The notes: generated from the letters alone by a model not told the origin. A DNA stretch of 64,000 nucleotides from Candidatus Hydrogenosomobacter endosymbioticus (GCF_021654655.1 NZ_AP025225.1:248001-312000); one strand, 5' to 3'; counted from the stretch's first letter, positions 1 through 9,693 are shown. Made by a program: numbers and translations.

Positions 1-230
1 CGACGCGCAGCCATAACCAACATTAATTCACTTACAACATCCCACTCATATTCTCCAGAAAGAAACGCTGAACGCAAAAACTCTGCACCATAAGTCCCCC
101 CGGGTTCACGAGTTACGATATTTTCTATTCCTTTGGAAGACAAAAATTCGGAAAAAAGAACGATTTGAGTGCTTTTTCCCACCCCTTCCCCGCCTTCAAA
201 TGTAACAAATTTTGCCTTATTATTGCTCAT
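1..230 (-). CDS. tmk: Thymidylate kinase, N-terminal part (cut by window edge)
   Basis: Phosphorylates dTMP to dTDP with ATP for DNA synthesis in the cytoplasm. The minus strand gives 76 complete codons from an ATG at 230. The N-terminal FEGGEGVGKST P-loop (about residues 11-21) and the TREPGGT substrate motif (about 40-46) together are diagnostic of Tmk. The rest of the protein, including the lid, lies to the left of the window. It is divergent from rlpA, with about 215 bases between the two starts. I saw nothing abnormal in the visible part. Confidence 0.93.
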   Translation of the reverse strand, partial: MSNNKAKFVTFEGGEGVGKSTQIVLFSEFLSSKGIENIVTREPGGTYGAEFLRSAFLSGEYEWDVVSELMLVMAAR

Positions 231-444
231 CTTAGGTTTATGATTTAGAAAATGTCTCGCTCTGCAAAAGTGCGCGCTGTTGAAACAATATGATACCAGA
301 AATATCTGCTGCCGCTAATAACCAGACCGACAACTCAAAGTATAGCTGCATTCCTTTTATGTCGCACTTTATCAACTTTCTCAAACAATCCCGAACACAA
401 AAAAAAGGAAAATACGCTTCTACACGCCATCCAGGAAATAAAGA

Positions 445-1530
445 ATGACCAGATCCATATGTCACTCCGTTGCAATAAGGTCAGCCACCATAGGCGCCAT
501 CTCTCTGGTTATCAATGCGTGCTCTGCGACAGAGTATACATCTAAAAAAACGCTAAGCCCGCAAAGACCAACAAGCAAGCCATACAGAATAAAAGGCGAC
601 TGGTATTTCCCACAAAAACACTATGAGCTTAAGGAAATTGGTATAGCCTCATACTATGGGATCAAAGATGGCTTCAACGGGAAAAAAACTGCGACAGGCG
701 AGCGATACGATATGATGGCTATGACTGCAGCACATAAAACCCTCCCGCTCCCATGCGTAGTGTATGTGAAAAATCTTGATAACGGCCGCTGTGCGAAAGT
801 GAAGGTCAACGACAGAGGACCGTATAAAAGTGATTTTGGCCCGTATAAACGAGGAGAAAGAATTATAGATTTATCTGTGAGAGCCGCTCAAGAACTGGGA
901 TTTTACAATGGCGGAACAGCAAACGTACTCATACAAACTTTGGTTGAAGAAAGCCTGCAGCTCCCAGAAAACAGAGCCTTCTTTTATGGGACAAACTCTG
1001 TAGCAAGCCAAACAACGCCACAAATTCACCAAGAGCCGCGCTCTATTTCCACTAACAACCAGAACTATTCTTTTCCTGCAAAAAATAATAAAGTTGAAAC
1101 CGCCATTGACACAGCGCTAACTCGCTCTTCCCAATACGCTAGTCCATACCCTCAAAAAACACTTCTATATTCCTGTTTAACAAACAAAATGTCGACTTCT
1201 CACCAATGCCAAAAAAATCCGAAGAATTTTGAAGAATTGATAAGTCAAACCGCTTCAAAGCCCAACTCCATTAACACAAAGCCAAACTCAAATAATCAGC
1301 TGCACGTGTATGTATGCGCCCATATCTCATCATCAAAAAAAGAAGCTGGATCAATTGCCAACAAACTGCGCCTCACTTATAAATGCACAATACAGCAAAG
1401 TTTTTCTGGCTCTGTTGCGATATACAAAGTTCTCATAGGGCCAATCCCAAAACCTGAAAACGCCATCAACATACTTAAAAATTTAGCTAGCAGCGGGTTC
1501 CCAGATGCAGCCGTAATGACAATAAAATGA
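445..1530 (+). CDS. rlpA: RlpA-like septal lytic transglycosylase lipoprotein with SPOR domain
   Basis: RlpA is an outer-membrane lipoprotein that cleaves naked glycan strands at the division septum. The 361-residue product begins with a hydrophobic stretch ending in INAC, a plausible lipobox with Cys26 as the lipidated residue. The RlpA double-psi beta-barrel follows (about 65-170). It starts GIASYYG, contains TATGERYD, MTAAHKTLP and VNDRGPY, and includes the catalytic-type acid and histidine surroundings of the family. A low-complexity linker leads to a C-terminal SPOR domain (about 285-361) expected to bind denuded peptidoglycan. The ATG at 445 has AGGAA just upstream. In other alphaproteobacteria rlpA lies close to dacC and tmk; here tmk is adjacent but divergent and dacC is absent. 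Confidence 0.9.
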   Translation: MTRSICHSVAIRSATIGAISLVINACSATEYTSKKTLSPQRPTSKPYRIKGDWYFPQKHYELKEIGIASYYGIKDGFNGKKTATGERYDMMAMTAAHKTLPLPCVVYVKNLDNGRCAKVKVNDRGPYKSDFGPYKRGERIIDLSVRAAQELGFYNGGTANVLIQTLVEESLQLPENRAFFYGTNSVASQTTPQIHQEPRSISTNNQNYSFPAKNNKVETAIDTALTRSSQYASPYPQKTLLYSCLTNKMSTSHQCQKNPKNFEELISQTASKPNSINTKPNSNNQLHVYVCAHISSSKKEAGSIANKLRLTYKCTIQQSFSGSVAIYKVLIGPIPKPENAINILKNLASSGFPDAAVMTIK

Positions 1531-1676
1531 TTTGAATTAGCTGCAATGCAATAAAATCTCGTTATCACGATTGTGCAAAATCCACACTTATGGAAGAATA
1601 CTGATAGTTTATTAAGATTTTTGCGCATCGGAAGAAATCATAGTCAGAAATCTATTAGCAAGATATTACACAAATA

Positions 1677-3074
1677 ATGATCGAGATTAAGCCAAGGAAG
1701 CAAATTTTTACTATAGCAATAGTTGGCCGTCCTAATGTTGGAAAGTCTACGATGTTCAACAGACTTATTGGAAAGCGAATCGCTATAACTTCCGATTATT
1801 CAGGAGTAACCATTGACTACATCTCGAGAGAAACAAAAATCAATGGAAAAGATTCTATAATATTCGATACCCCAGGCATAGTTGAAACTGACCCAAGATA
1901 TGATAAAATATTGCAAACTATCGACTCTATACTTTCAAAGAGCAATGTCGCTATTCTTGTGATCGATGGGAAAATAGGGCTTACAGAAGGCGATAGATAT
2001 GCAGCAAGAATTTTGCAAAAATATGGAGTTCCGACGATTCTAGCTGTGAACAAATGTGAAGCGCAAGAAAATTTTGCTTCTGATGGCTATGAGCTTGGAC
2101 TTCCTGTGGTGGAAGTATCAGCTCAACACGGGATTGGTATAAATGACCTTATAAGTGAGATTTCCGGCTTAATGTACAGCGATAAAGTATCTGAAAATGA
2201 GCATATCTCCCACGATAATGAAGCTGTTTCAGAAATAAAGAACGAAGAAAACCAAGTAATTAATGTTATAGTGCTCGGAAGACCAAATGCTGGTAAGTCT
2301 ACTTTTATAAACGAGTGCGTTGGGTTTTCACGCGTATCTGTAAGCGACAAACCAGGAACTACCAGAGATCCGGTTTATGTCCCATTCGCACGAAACAACA
2401 GAGAGTTTAATCTAATCGACACCGCCGGCCTCCAAAAGCAATCAAATATTCGCTCGGAGCTTGAAAGACAAACGTGCTCAAAAACATATAAAGCTCTTGT
2501 TTTTGCTCATGTAGCAATAGTTATCATAGACTCAACACGGGAAATAGAGCAGCAGGATTTTGTTATACTAAGCAAGGTGATAAACGAAGGCCGAGCTCTT
2601 ATTGTCGCGGCAAGCAAATGGGACCTGATACAAAAAAAAGATTCAGAGAATGTTCTTCGTTATTTCAAAAACCGCATCCAGAAAGGATTGGCGACAGCCT
2701 GCGCAGTTCAAGTAATACCGTTTTCCTCATCAACAGGATTTGGAGTAAATAAAATATGGTCTAGCGTTGCAAAGGCGTATTATAACTGGAATAGGTCGGT
2801 CTCAACCCCGAAGCTCAACTCTTTTTTACAAAACGCAATTTCTGTGCACGCGCCTCCAAGAGCAAATGGTCGCCAGATAAAAATAAAATACATTTCGCAA
2901 ATAAAAAGTCGCCCTCCGTCATTTTCAGTATGTGGAAATAACGTCCATCTTCTTACGGACGAATATAAGCGCTATTTGATAAACGCGCTCGCAGATCAGT
3001 TCGATTTAGGAGGCGCCAATATAAGACTGTTGCTGAGACGAGCACGAAACCCGTACCACAAACAAGACAAGTGA
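1677..3074 (+). CDS. der: Ribosome biogenesis GTPase Der (EngA)
   Basis: Essential double GTPase that acts in late 50S subunit assembly. The 465-residue protein has two G domains and a C-terminal KH-like domain. G1 motifs are GRPNVGKS (17-24) and GRPNAGKS (201-208). G3 motifs are DTPG and DTAG. G4 appears as NKCE in the first domain, the degenerate form common in alphaproteobacterial Der, and as SKWD in the second. The region between the domains is acidic and carries several Glu and Asn. Length is normal. It converges on gpsA, leaving only 24 bases between the two stops, and that gap contains part of a small tandem duplication. Confidence 0.96.
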   Translation: MIEIKPRKQIFTIAIVGRPNVGKSTMFNRLIGKRIAITSDYSGVTIDYISRETKINGKDSIIFDTPGIVETDPRYDKILQTIDSILSKSNVAILVIDGKIGLTEGDRYAARILQKYGVPTILAVNKCEAQENFASDGYELGLPVVEVSAQHGIGINDLISEISGLMYSDKVSENEHISHDNEAVSEIKNEENQVINVIVLGRPNAGKSTFINECVGFSRVSVSDKPGTTRDPVYVPFARNNREFNLIDTAGLQKQSNIRSELERQTCSKTYKALVFAHVAIVIIDSTREIEQQDFVILSKVINEGRALIVAASKWDLIQKKDSENVLRYFKNRIQKGLATACAVQVIPFSSSTGFGVNKIWSSVAKAYYNWNRSVSTPKLNSFLQNAISVHAPPRANGRQIKIKYISQIKSRPPSFSVCGNNVHLLTDEYKRYLINALADQFDLGGANIRLLLRRARNPYHKQDK

Positions 3075-3081
3075 AAAATTG

Positions 3082-3120
3082 ATCTTTTTCAAACACTTTC
3101 AATCTTTTTCAAACACTTTC
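3082..3120. repeat. 20-bp tandem duplication across the gpsA stop codon
   Basis: The 19-base word ATCTTTTTCAAACACTTTC occurs at 3082-3100 and again at 3102-3120, a period of 20 bases. The right copy encodes the last residues of GpsA (VFEKD) and the left copy lies just past its stop. A tandem duplication of 20 bases, not a multiple of three, would create exactly this arrangement. Confidence 0.9.
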
Positions 3121-4091
3121 TTAGCAAATTGTTCTATAGAAATTTTACCTTCTAAAACAGAGGCTACTGAGCGAGTTATAGGAATCGCAATTCCGTATTG
3201 GTCTGCTCTTTTTACTGCAGCGAAAACAGAAAGCCTTCCCTCTACAAGCGATGCGCTGTCACTTGCTCCATTATCATTAAAACGAAAATTCCTTCCGAAT
3301 GAAGAGTTTCTAGATTTTTCGCTGGTTGCAGTAAGAATTAGATCTCCAATCCCAGCAAAGCTCATAGCCGCCTCTGTACATTTTTCTGATGAAACTCCAC
3401 AGGCAAGAGCAAAGTCAGATATCTCTCGCGCAGCCACAGATAAAAACGATGCAAGAGCGTTTTTTGACGATGTATACTGCATCAAAAGCCCATATCCTAT
3501 CGCCATGGGATTTTTCATAGAGGAAAAAATCTCTAACGCAAAACAGCAACCGATTCTCTCAGAGAGGATTTCTCCGCATTTGAAACAACGCATGAGTTTT
3601 TCTGCTACCATATCGCTGCAAGACGCAACGCTTATACCGGCAGGATTTCTATCCATAATCTCCGACGCTAAATTCGGACCGCCAATAGCCCCCGCGACAA
3701 CACCAGCGCCAAAAACTTCTACAGCAACCTCGCTCATAAAAAACCCCGTAGAAAGCTCTATCCCCTTAGATGCAAAAATAAACGCAGGAAGCTCTTTCTT
3801 TTTTTTCCAATACTCTGAGCCGCAAACAACTTCCTTCACAGCCATCAAAACATCTCGCACGGATTGCGCAGGAACAGCAATAACCACAGCATCAGACCAA
3901 TTAATAGCCTCTTTCAAATCGGTTGTCTTCCATATAAATTCGCAAATAAAGTGCTTGAATGAGGCCTCTCTTCTAGCCCAAACCTTAACTCCTATTCCCG
4001 ATTTCTGTGCGCAATAAGCGACAGCCGTTCCCCAAGCTCCCGCTCCTAAAATAGAAATTTTATCGGCAGCACCATTATTTGCTATTGACAT
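3099..4091 (-). CDS. gpsA: Glycerol-3-phosphate dehydrogenase [NAD(P)+]
   Basis: Reduces dihydroxyacetone phosphate to sn-glycerol 3-phosphate, the backbone for phospholipid synthesis, in the cytoplasm. The Rossmann motif ILGAGAWGTAVAYCA sits at the N terminus. The mid-protein IGGPNLASE stretch, the catalytic Lys region (KNPMAIGYGLL) and the GIGDLILT segment are those of the family. I take the ATG at 4091, giving 330 residues. A GTG at 4106 would add five residues, but neither start has a clear ribosome binding site. The last codons are included in a 20-base tandem duplication. The promoter of the divergent gene at 4145 overlaps this start. Confidence 0.94.
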   Translation of the reverse strand: MSIANNGAADKISILGAGAWGTAVAYCAQKSGIGVKVWARREASFKHFICEFIWKTTDLKEAINWSDAVVIAVPAQSVRDVLMAVKEVVCGSEYWKKKKELPAFIFASKGIELSTGFFMSEVAVEVFGAGVVAGAIGGPNLASEIMDRNPAGISVASCSDMVAEKLMRCFKCGEILSERIGCCFALEIFSSMKNPMAIGYGLLMQYTSSKNALASFLSVAAREISDFALACGVSSEKCTEAAMSFAGIGDLILTATSEKSRNSSFGRNFRFNDNGASDSASLVEGRLSVFAAVKRADQYGIAIPITRSVASVLEGKISIEQFAKKVFEKD

Positions 4092-4113
4092 ATACGTCTT
4101 TTGCACTTAGAAT
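4085..4113 (+). promoter_or_regulatory. Sigma70-type promoter for the secreted protein at 4145
   Basis: TTGACA at 4085-4090 and TAGAAT at 4108-4113 are separated by exactly 17 bases. The predicted transcription start lies near 4120, about 25 bases before the ATG at 4145. This is the best sigma70-like promoter noticed in the window. It overlaps the gpsA start on the other strand, so expression of the two genes could interfere. Confidence 0.7.
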
Positions 4114-4144
4114 CCGCGTGCTTTATCTATAACAAGTTATCATT

Positions 4145-5221
4145 ATGATACAAAAATCGCATAAATTACTAAAAAAATCTAATTATGTTTTTGCGTTTAT
4201 AATAGCGCAGACGATGTTTTCTAGTTCTTATTCTTCTGCAGTTGTGATAACAAAATTACCAGATAAACGCAAGGAAACTTGTGAATATGAATACAAAAAA
4301 TTTGCAGAAGGAGAACAATTTAAAGCCTCTATGAAATCAATTTATAATGCCCAAGGACATAATAATCACTTTTTCACTCAATACACTGAAAACAAATCTG
4401 ACGATTCTTATGCAGAAATTGTAAAAAATTTAAAATTCGAAGATATAGAAAAGACTCTTGATGAGCATAACAATGCTGGGATGTTTTTTATTAGTTGCAA
4501 TCAGGTGTCTAAACTTGTAGAACACGGCCTTAAAGATGGCCTTAAATATGGATCTAGTTTTGTCGTTGGAAAGACTGCAAACAAACCCACAGGAGTCAAA
4601 TCCGTCAGAGAAGGCGGAATACTAGCAGCAATTGGAGATCCGACAAACCGCATTATTGGCGTTGGAATGTCTGAAAAGAAAGATATAACACTAACTCCAT
4701 TCTTAGGCCTCATTTTCTCTGAAGAATATAAACCTATCACGATGTATCCTATGGTTGCAACCATATATGACAGTGAGTATGACAGTAATAATAGGAAGCC
4801 TAGCAGCATAAATGAAAAAATAAGCGCAAAGTACAAAACATTAGTAAATGAAATTGATGCAAAATATGATTCCAAAGTGAAGAATGAAAATGTTTTTAAC
4901 ATGAAGGACTTAAAAGAAAATCTTGGTATCGAAAAGAAGGAGGCTATAGTAATCAATGAGGCTCATTTTCCTGTTATCAATGGTGCTAATTTTCCTGTTA
5001 TGAGCGAGGTGTCCCAGAGTAAAGAGGCTACATTCTACTCCATGTATGATATAAGGAACGCCTCTCTCGATCCAAGCGACATCCATCCGTGTCTAGAAGA
5101 AAGTAAATCAAATGAATTTAAAAATACTAAAAAAGAAAAGACTATAAACGCTACACAAAGCAAGACAAGACATGAAAAAGTGGCTCCAGAGTTCTACGAT
5201 CAGTTATGTAATTTCCGATAA
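4145..5221 (+). CDS. Orphan secreted protein, 358 residues
   Basis: I do not recognise this protein. It opens with a Lys-rich n-region and a hydrophobic core (about residues 14-32) that looks like a Sec signal peptide ending near SSYSSA. The mature part is rich in Lys, Glu and Asn. It has few cysteines (CEYEY near the start, FISCNQ, HPCLEE, QLCNF at the end). Near residues 273-288 an eight-residue unit is repeated twice (EAHFPVIN then GANFPVMS). A strong promoter precedes it and a clean hairpin terminator follows, so it is probably a monocistronic expressed gene. Periplasmic or extracellular location is inferred from the signal peptide only. No enzymatic motif was seen. Confidence 0.75.
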   Translation: MIQKSHKLLKKSNYVFAFIIAQTMFSSSYSSAVVITKLPDKRKETCEYEYKKFAEGEQFKASMKSIYNAQGHNNHFFTQYTENKSDDSYAEIVKNLKFEDIEKTLDEHNNAGMFFISCNQVSKLVEHGLKDGLKYGSSFVVGKTANKPTGVKSVREGGILAAIGDPTNRIIGVGMSEKKDITLTPFLGLIFSEEYKPITMYPMVATIYDSEYDSNNRKPSSINEKISAKYKTLVNEIDAKYDSKVKNENVFNMKDLKENLGIEKKEAIVINEAHFPVINGANFPVMSEVSQSKEATFYSMYDIRNASLDPSDIHPCLEESKSNEFKNTKKEKTINATQSKTRHEKVAPEFYDQLCNFR

Positions 5222-5242
5222 GATAAAAGATAAACTCAGCCT

Positions 5243-5274
5243 GCCTGCGAACAGCTCGCAGGCGTTGTTTTATT
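5243..5274 (+). terminator. Rho-independent terminator after the orphan secreted gene
   Basis: GCCTGCGA (5243-5250) pairs perfectly with TCGCAGGC (5256-5263) over a five-base loop and is followed by GTTGTTTTATT. It lies 22 bases after the stop at 5221. The gene pair is convergent with dnaJ, for which this could also act as a barrier. Confidence 0.8.
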
Positions 5275-5347
5275 AAACACAGATATTGCTTACATTATAC
5301 AAACTTATACATATCCATATAGCCTTATTTATCAGAGCGACTGGACC

Positions 5348-6490
5348 TTAGCCAGACCTAGACCAAAAATCACGCAGTTTAGACAAAAATCCTCTAGCCC
5401 CTGAAGTGCGATTATCCTCTTCTTCCTGGAATTTTTTGAGAAGTTCCTTTTGCGATTTTGTAAGGTTAACCGGTATCTCCACTATCGCATGAACAAGCAT
5501 ATTACCCCTGGAAGAGCTGCGCATTTTCTGCATACCTTTGCCTTTTATTACAAATTTATTACCAAACTGCGTCCCTTCAGGAATATTAAGCTTCTCTTTG
5601 TCTCCCTCTATAGTTGGAACTTCAACATCGCCTCCCAAAGAAGCAGTTATAAACGATATTGGAAATTCGCAGTGTAAGTCATTTCCATCTCTTGTGAATA
5701 TATCATGCTGCTTTACAAAAATTTGTATATACAGGTCTCCCGCAGCACCTCCCCTAAATCCTGCTTCACCCTTGCCCTGAACCCTTATCTGAGATTCATT
5801 TTCGATACCATTTGGGATTTTAACAGTAATACTACGCTTTCCTTTAATGCGCCCAGACCCCTTGCACGTATCACAAAACTTCTCTATTACTTCTCCGTCG
5901 CCATGACACGCAGAGCAGGTTTGCTCTACAATGAGGAAGCCCCTACTGGAGCGGACAACCCCCCTGCCGCTGCAAACACCGCACTTATTAACCTTGCTTC
6001 CCTTGTATGCTCCGCTTCCAGAGCAATCCTCACACTGCACAAAAGTCGCAAATTCAACCTTAGTTTCCACCCCTCTAAACGCTTCCTCGAGAGAAATTTC
6101 CATAGGAAACCTGATATTTGCTCCGTTATTGTCTCTTCTCTGAGCGCCACCTCCAGATTGACGCATAAAGTCGCCAAACAAATCCTCAAATATGTCGGAA
6201 AACCCTCCAAACCCACCACCAAAATGAAACCCTTCTGAAAACGCGCTATCGTTAAATCCTCCGCGTTCAAAAGCCGAATGCCCCATACGATCATACGTCT
6301 CGCGTTTTTTATCATCGCTCAAAACCTCATACGCGGCTGTTATTTCTTTAAATTTTCGCTCTGCTTCCTTATCGTTTTGGTTTTTATCTGGATGATATCT
6401 TAACGCAAGTTTTCTATAAGCCTTCTTTATTTCATCGCTGCTCGCGTCTTTTTTCACGCCAAGAATTTCATAAAAATCCTTACTCGCCAT
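5348..6490 (-). CDS. dnaJ: Chaperone DnaJ (Hsp40)
   Basis: Co-chaperone that delivers unfolded substrates to DnaK and stimulates its ATPase. The 380-residue type I protein has a J domain with HPD at 33-35, then a Gly/Phe-rich stretch (GGFGGF region). Four zinc-finger repeats of the CxxCxGxG type follow ([32 protein letters not shown]), then two beta-barrel substrate domains. Length and order are standard. A GAAGAG precedes the ATG. dnaK is not adjacent, unlike in many relatives. Confidence 0.97.
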   Translation of the reverse strand: MASKDFYEILGVKKDASSDEIKKAYRKLALRYHPDKNQNDKEAERKFKEITAAYEVLSDDKKRETYDRMGHSAFERGGFNDSAFSEGFHFGGGFGGFSDIFEDLFGDFMRQSGGGAQRRDNNGANIRFPMEISLEEAFRGVETKVEFATFVQCEDCSGSGAYKGSKVNKCGVCSGRGVVRSSRGFLIVEQTCSACHGDGEVIEKFCDTCKGSGRIKGKRSITVKIPNGIENESQIRVQGKGEAGFRGGAAGDLYIQIFVKQHDIFTRDGNDLHCEFPISFITASLGGDVEVPTIEGDKEKLNIPEGTQFGNKFVIKGKGMQKMRSSSRGNMLVHAIVEIPVNLTKSQKELLKKFQEEEDNRTSGARGFLSKLRDFWSRSG

Positions 6491-6624
6491 ACTATTCTCT
6501 TCTAAATATTACCCAAACTACACCGCTAAACTATGATACCACCCGCTTGCGAATAAACCAATGCCAACCTCGCAGCATCACTTGCTCACATCTCAAATTA
6601 TAAGGCCTCCGTTTGTCAAACCGT

Positions 6625-7215
6625 TCACGAATTGCCCTGAGTCAACAACAAACAGTCGTCTCGCACTCCCAAAATCTCTATCGCGCGCTTCCACCTGTTT
6701 TTATGCTGCTCATAAAATATCAGGTTTCTATCAGGAGGAGTAACAAGCCACGCATGGCTAGCAAGCTCTTCCTCGAGCTGATATTCCTCCCAACCAACAT
6801 ACCCCAGTGCGAGAATATAGTCTTTTGGACCATTCCCGGTGAATATAGCGTCGAGGACATCTACATTAGCCGTCACACCATAATCGTCGTTAACTATTGC
6901 TGTGTTTTTCCCATTTTTATAGTCGAGTGAATGCAATACAAACCCTCTGTTCATCTCAACAGGTCCTCCCCAATGAACTGGCGGGTTGTCTTTCATTTCC
7001 GACGGAAAATCTATTGCAAAATTTTCCGTCTGACGCAAAATATCACAAAGCTCCAGATTCTCGAGAAGCTGATTTATCACAAAACCCATAGCGCCATTCT
7101 TGTCATGCCTACAAACAAACACCACTGTTTTGTCAAAAACGCTCTCGCCAGCACCAGGCATAGCCGTCAGTATGTGACCAGACAATGAACAACCATCAAT
7201 ATTCATCATAACCAT
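6625..7215 (-). CDS. YqgE/AlgH family protein (DUF179)
   Basis: A member of the widespread UPF0301/AlgH family, whose biochemical role is not settled. The start region (GHILTAMPGAGESVFDKTVVFVCRHD), the GAMGFVINQ segment, PVHWGGPVE and the ALGYVGWEEYQLEEEL motif are the family hallmarks. At 196 residues the length is usual. Three closely spaced ATG codons (7215, 7209, 7206) could each be the start, and none has a strong Shine-Dalgarno. It lies upstream of dnaJ on the same strand with 134 bases between them, so weak co-transcription is possible. Confidence 0.9.
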   Translation of the reverse strand: MVMMNIDGCSLSGHILTAMPGAGESVFDKTVVFVCRHDKNGAMGFVINQLLENLELCDILRQTENFAIDFPSEMKDNPPVHWGGPVEMNRGFVLHSLDYKNGKNTAIVNDDYGVTANVDVLDAIFTGNGPKDYILALGYVGWEEYQLEEELASHAWLVTPPDRNLIFYEQHKNRWKRAIEILGVRDDCLLLTQGNS

Positions 7216-7309
7216 ACCGTTCGCTGCTTAAACACATAGAGCCAGTTCTCTTCCATATCATAGATTATTCTTGCTATAATTTCGAAAGTTACAACGCTAT
7301 CAGCAAAAA

Positions 7310-9166
7310 ATGACCATAAACACCGCATCCAGAATTGTATCACAAAAAGTTTTCCATAGTCTTTACCTGTTAATAACGTTTTTCTTATTCTCAGCTCATC
7401 TGGCTATCTCTGAGTCATATGCACAAACGACGGAAGATGCCCCTGTATCGATCTCTGTATCTGAAGTTCATATAGACGACAACGACCAGATAAACGCAAC
7501 TCTAACGATAGATATAAACGATGGATGGAAAGTATATGGACCATCAGAAAAAGGAGATTCTATTAAAAAACCACCAGAAATCTCTATAGATGACGACTCA
7601 AACACTAGAGGTAAACTATCAGTCACAGTCAATTGGCCAAAAGCAGAAAAATGGGAGTCCGGCGCTCAGACCGGACACGTATACAAACGAAGAGTGGTTA
7701 TTCCGATAACTCTGAAATACGATTCTCAGCCAAACAGCGAGCAGAATACGAGAATTCGGTTAAGCGCGCTAGCATGCTCTGAAAATTCTTGCTTACCAAT
7801 TGAAAAAACGATAGTGATTCCCGCTTGTTCGCCTATGCCATCAGATAGTTCAACTTGTGGAGACTGCTGCGTAATGAATGGAATCGGGAGAGGAAACCAG
7901 CCAGACAGCGAGAGCAACTTTTTCTCGACCATAAAAATGCTGTTCTTTGCCTTTTTAGGCGGCCTTATACTGAATGTAATGCCATGCGTGCTTCCAGTTC
8001 TCGGGATAAAGTTAAAAAGCATAGCAAAAGTACACCCAGACATGTTCAGGGTAGTATTTTTATCAACTGCACTAGGAATGATTTGCAGCTTTTGGGCCTT
8101 CGCATCCATCGCCATAGTGATGAAATATGTGTTTCAAACCGAGATGGGGTGGGGCACACAGTTTCAAAACCCATTTTTCGTTTCTGGAATGGCCATATTC
8201 ATGACACTATTTTCGCTCAGCATGATGGGAGCGTTCCACTTTCATGCACCAAAGTGGGCGCAATCTCTTTTGCCTTCGTCAAACAGGTCTCTTGCGGGAG
8301 CATTTTTTTCTGGAGTTTTATCGGTCATAATGTCGACTCCGTGTTGCGCTCCATTTATGGGAACCACTCTTGGTTTCGCTCTAACTCAAGATGCACTTAC
8401 CATACTCTTAATATTTACAAGCACAGGTATTGGCTTTTCATTCCCATACATAATCGCAAGCTTCCTTCCCATATCAAAATTTGTTCCAAAACCAGGAGCT
8501 TGGTCGTTTTATATAGAGTTTTTCATGGGCGTGCTTATGATGTGCACCTCCATATGGCTTTTAAACATACTTTCACACTTTCAAACTCACACAGAAAAGC
8601 TATTGTCTTGGGCGCTAATTTTATGCGCAACATTATGCATAATTTTATATCGATTTCTAAGAATACGAGATGCTTCAACACGAAAAATCGTTGGGTATGT
8701 GATTCCAGCAATCTGCTTTATCGCGTTTTTCTTGTTGCCAGTGTTCAGAGACAAAAACCATAATTTTACAAATAAAGAAGTCGGCAGCTCCGAGTCTGGC
8801 GTTGTTAGATGGGTGGAATGGAACCCTGAATCCATGAAAAAATACCTTGAAAGCGGGAAAATAGTATTTGTTGATGTTACGGCCAGCTGGTGTTTTTCAT
8901 GCCAGATGAATAAGCAGCTTATATTGAAAGAACACAGCGTACAGCGCGAGCTCGCTGCTCCAGGAATCGTGGCAATGATAGCAGATTATACCTCTCAATC
9001 AGACGATATAAGACAGTTTCTAAGAACACATAAGCGAGTTGGAATACCTTTTAATGTAATAATAAGCAAATGGTACCCTCAAGGAATCATCTTATCAGAA
9101 CGTCTCTCTGCGGCAGAAATAATACACGCTCTGAGGCTTATGGAAAAGTTAAAACAAGATAGATAA
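7310..9166 (+). CDS. DsbD/ScsB-family thiol:disulfide interchange protein
   Basis: Transfers electrons from cytoplasmic thioredoxin across the inner membrane to periplasmic thiol proteins. The 618-residue protein has a signal peptide (about 1-39). A periplasmic N-terminal domain with a CSENSC pair (about 157-162) follows, then a polytopic DsbD core. The core cysteines are C226 (NVMPCVLP) and C345/C346 (STPCCAP), about the spacing of the redox pair in E. coli DsbD. The C-terminal thioredoxin domain has WCFSC with C528 and C531. All three expected redox centres are therefore present. The CFSC active site differs from the CVAC of classical DsbD and is closer to ScsB-like members. No partner gene is adjacent. 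Confidence 0.88.
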   Translation: MTINTASRIVSQKVFHSLYLLITFFLFSAHLAISESYAQTTEDAPVSISVSEVHIDDNDQINATLTIDINDGWKVYGPSEKGDSIKKPPEISIDDDSNTRGKLSVTVNWPKAEKWESGAQTGHVYKRRVVIPITLKYDSQPNSEQNTRIRLSALACSENSCLPIEKTIVIPACSPMPSDSSTCGDCCVMNGIGRGNQPDSESNFFSTIKMLFFAFLGGLILNVMPCVLPVLGIKLKSIAKVHPDMFRVVFLSTALGMICSFWAFASIAIVMKYVFQTEMGWGTQFQNPFFVSGMAIFMTLFSLSMMGAFHFHAPKWAQSLLPSSNRSLAGAFFSGVLSVIMSTPCCAPFMGTTLGFALTQDALTILLIFTSTGIGFSFPYIIASFLPISKFVPKPGAWSFYIEFFMGVLMMCTSIWLLNILSHFQTHTEKLLSWALILCATLCIILYRFLRIRDASTRKIVGYVIPAICFIAFFLLPVFRDKNHNFTNKEVGSSESGVVRWVEWNPESMKKYLESGKIVFVDVTASWCFSCQMNKQLILKEHSVQRELAAPGIVAMIADYTSQSDDIRQFLRTHKRVGIPFNVIISKWYPQGIILSERLSAAEIIHALRLMEKLKQDR

Positions 9167-9198
9167 AATCTATAGTATTGGTTTCAGGGAATTATTTT

Positions 9199-9690
9199 AT
9201 GTACGAGCAAGAGTATTTGTTCAACAAAGTGGCGATCGCTTCAGATCATGGAGGATTTTTTATGAAGCGAAAAATAGTAAAATTTGTTTGCTCTCTGGAG
9301 CCGAAAGATGCCATTACGATAGCAGAGTATGGCGCAGACAGCGACGCGCCGTGCGACTATCCAGACTTCATCCCACCAGTCATCAGTGACGTGCTTCTGG
9401 ATGGAGCGGCTGGTATTTTGATATGTAAAAGCGGCGTTGGGATGAGCATAGGAGCTAACAGGTTTCATGGAATAAGGGCGGCGCTTTGCTATAACGAAAA
9501 AGTAGTGGTTTCATCCAGAAACCATAATGACGCCAATATAATGGTCATCCCAAGCGAATATTCCAGCGCCGAAGAAGTATTCCAGTGGTTAATAAAGTTT
9601 ATATCGGCTCCTTTTCATGATGGGCGCCATTCCCGTAGAGTGCAAAAGGTAGAACTTCTTCAGACCGATACAAAAAGAATTATTCAGTAA
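9199..9690 (+). CDS. rpiB: Ribose-5-phosphate isomerase B
   Basis: Interconverts ribose 5-phosphate and ribulose 5-phosphate in the pentose phosphate pathway. The 163-residue product has ASDHGG near the N terminus and ILICKSGVGMSIGANR, with the catalytic Cys and anion-hole glycines. The C-terminal half has RAALCYNE and SRNHNDANIMVI, all typical of RpiB rather than LacA. I chose the ATG at 9199 because AGGGA stands nine bases upstream. A TTG at 9178 would add seven poorly conserved residues. It begins 32 bases after the dsbD-like stop, so the two genes may be cotranscribed. Confidence 0.92.
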   Translation: MYEQEYLFNKVAIASDHGGFFMKRKIVKFVCSLEPKDAITIAEYGADSDAPCDYPDFIPPVISDVLLDGAAGILICKSGVGMSIGANRFHGIRAALCYNEKVVVSSRNHNDANIMVIPSEYSSAEEVFQWLIKFISAPFHDGRHSRRVQKVELLQTDTKRIIQ

Positions 9691-9693
9691 CAA

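Noticed and set aside
3079-4017. 312-codon plus-strand frame opposite gpsA
   Set aside because: Antisense shadow; gpsA on the minus strand has all family motifs.
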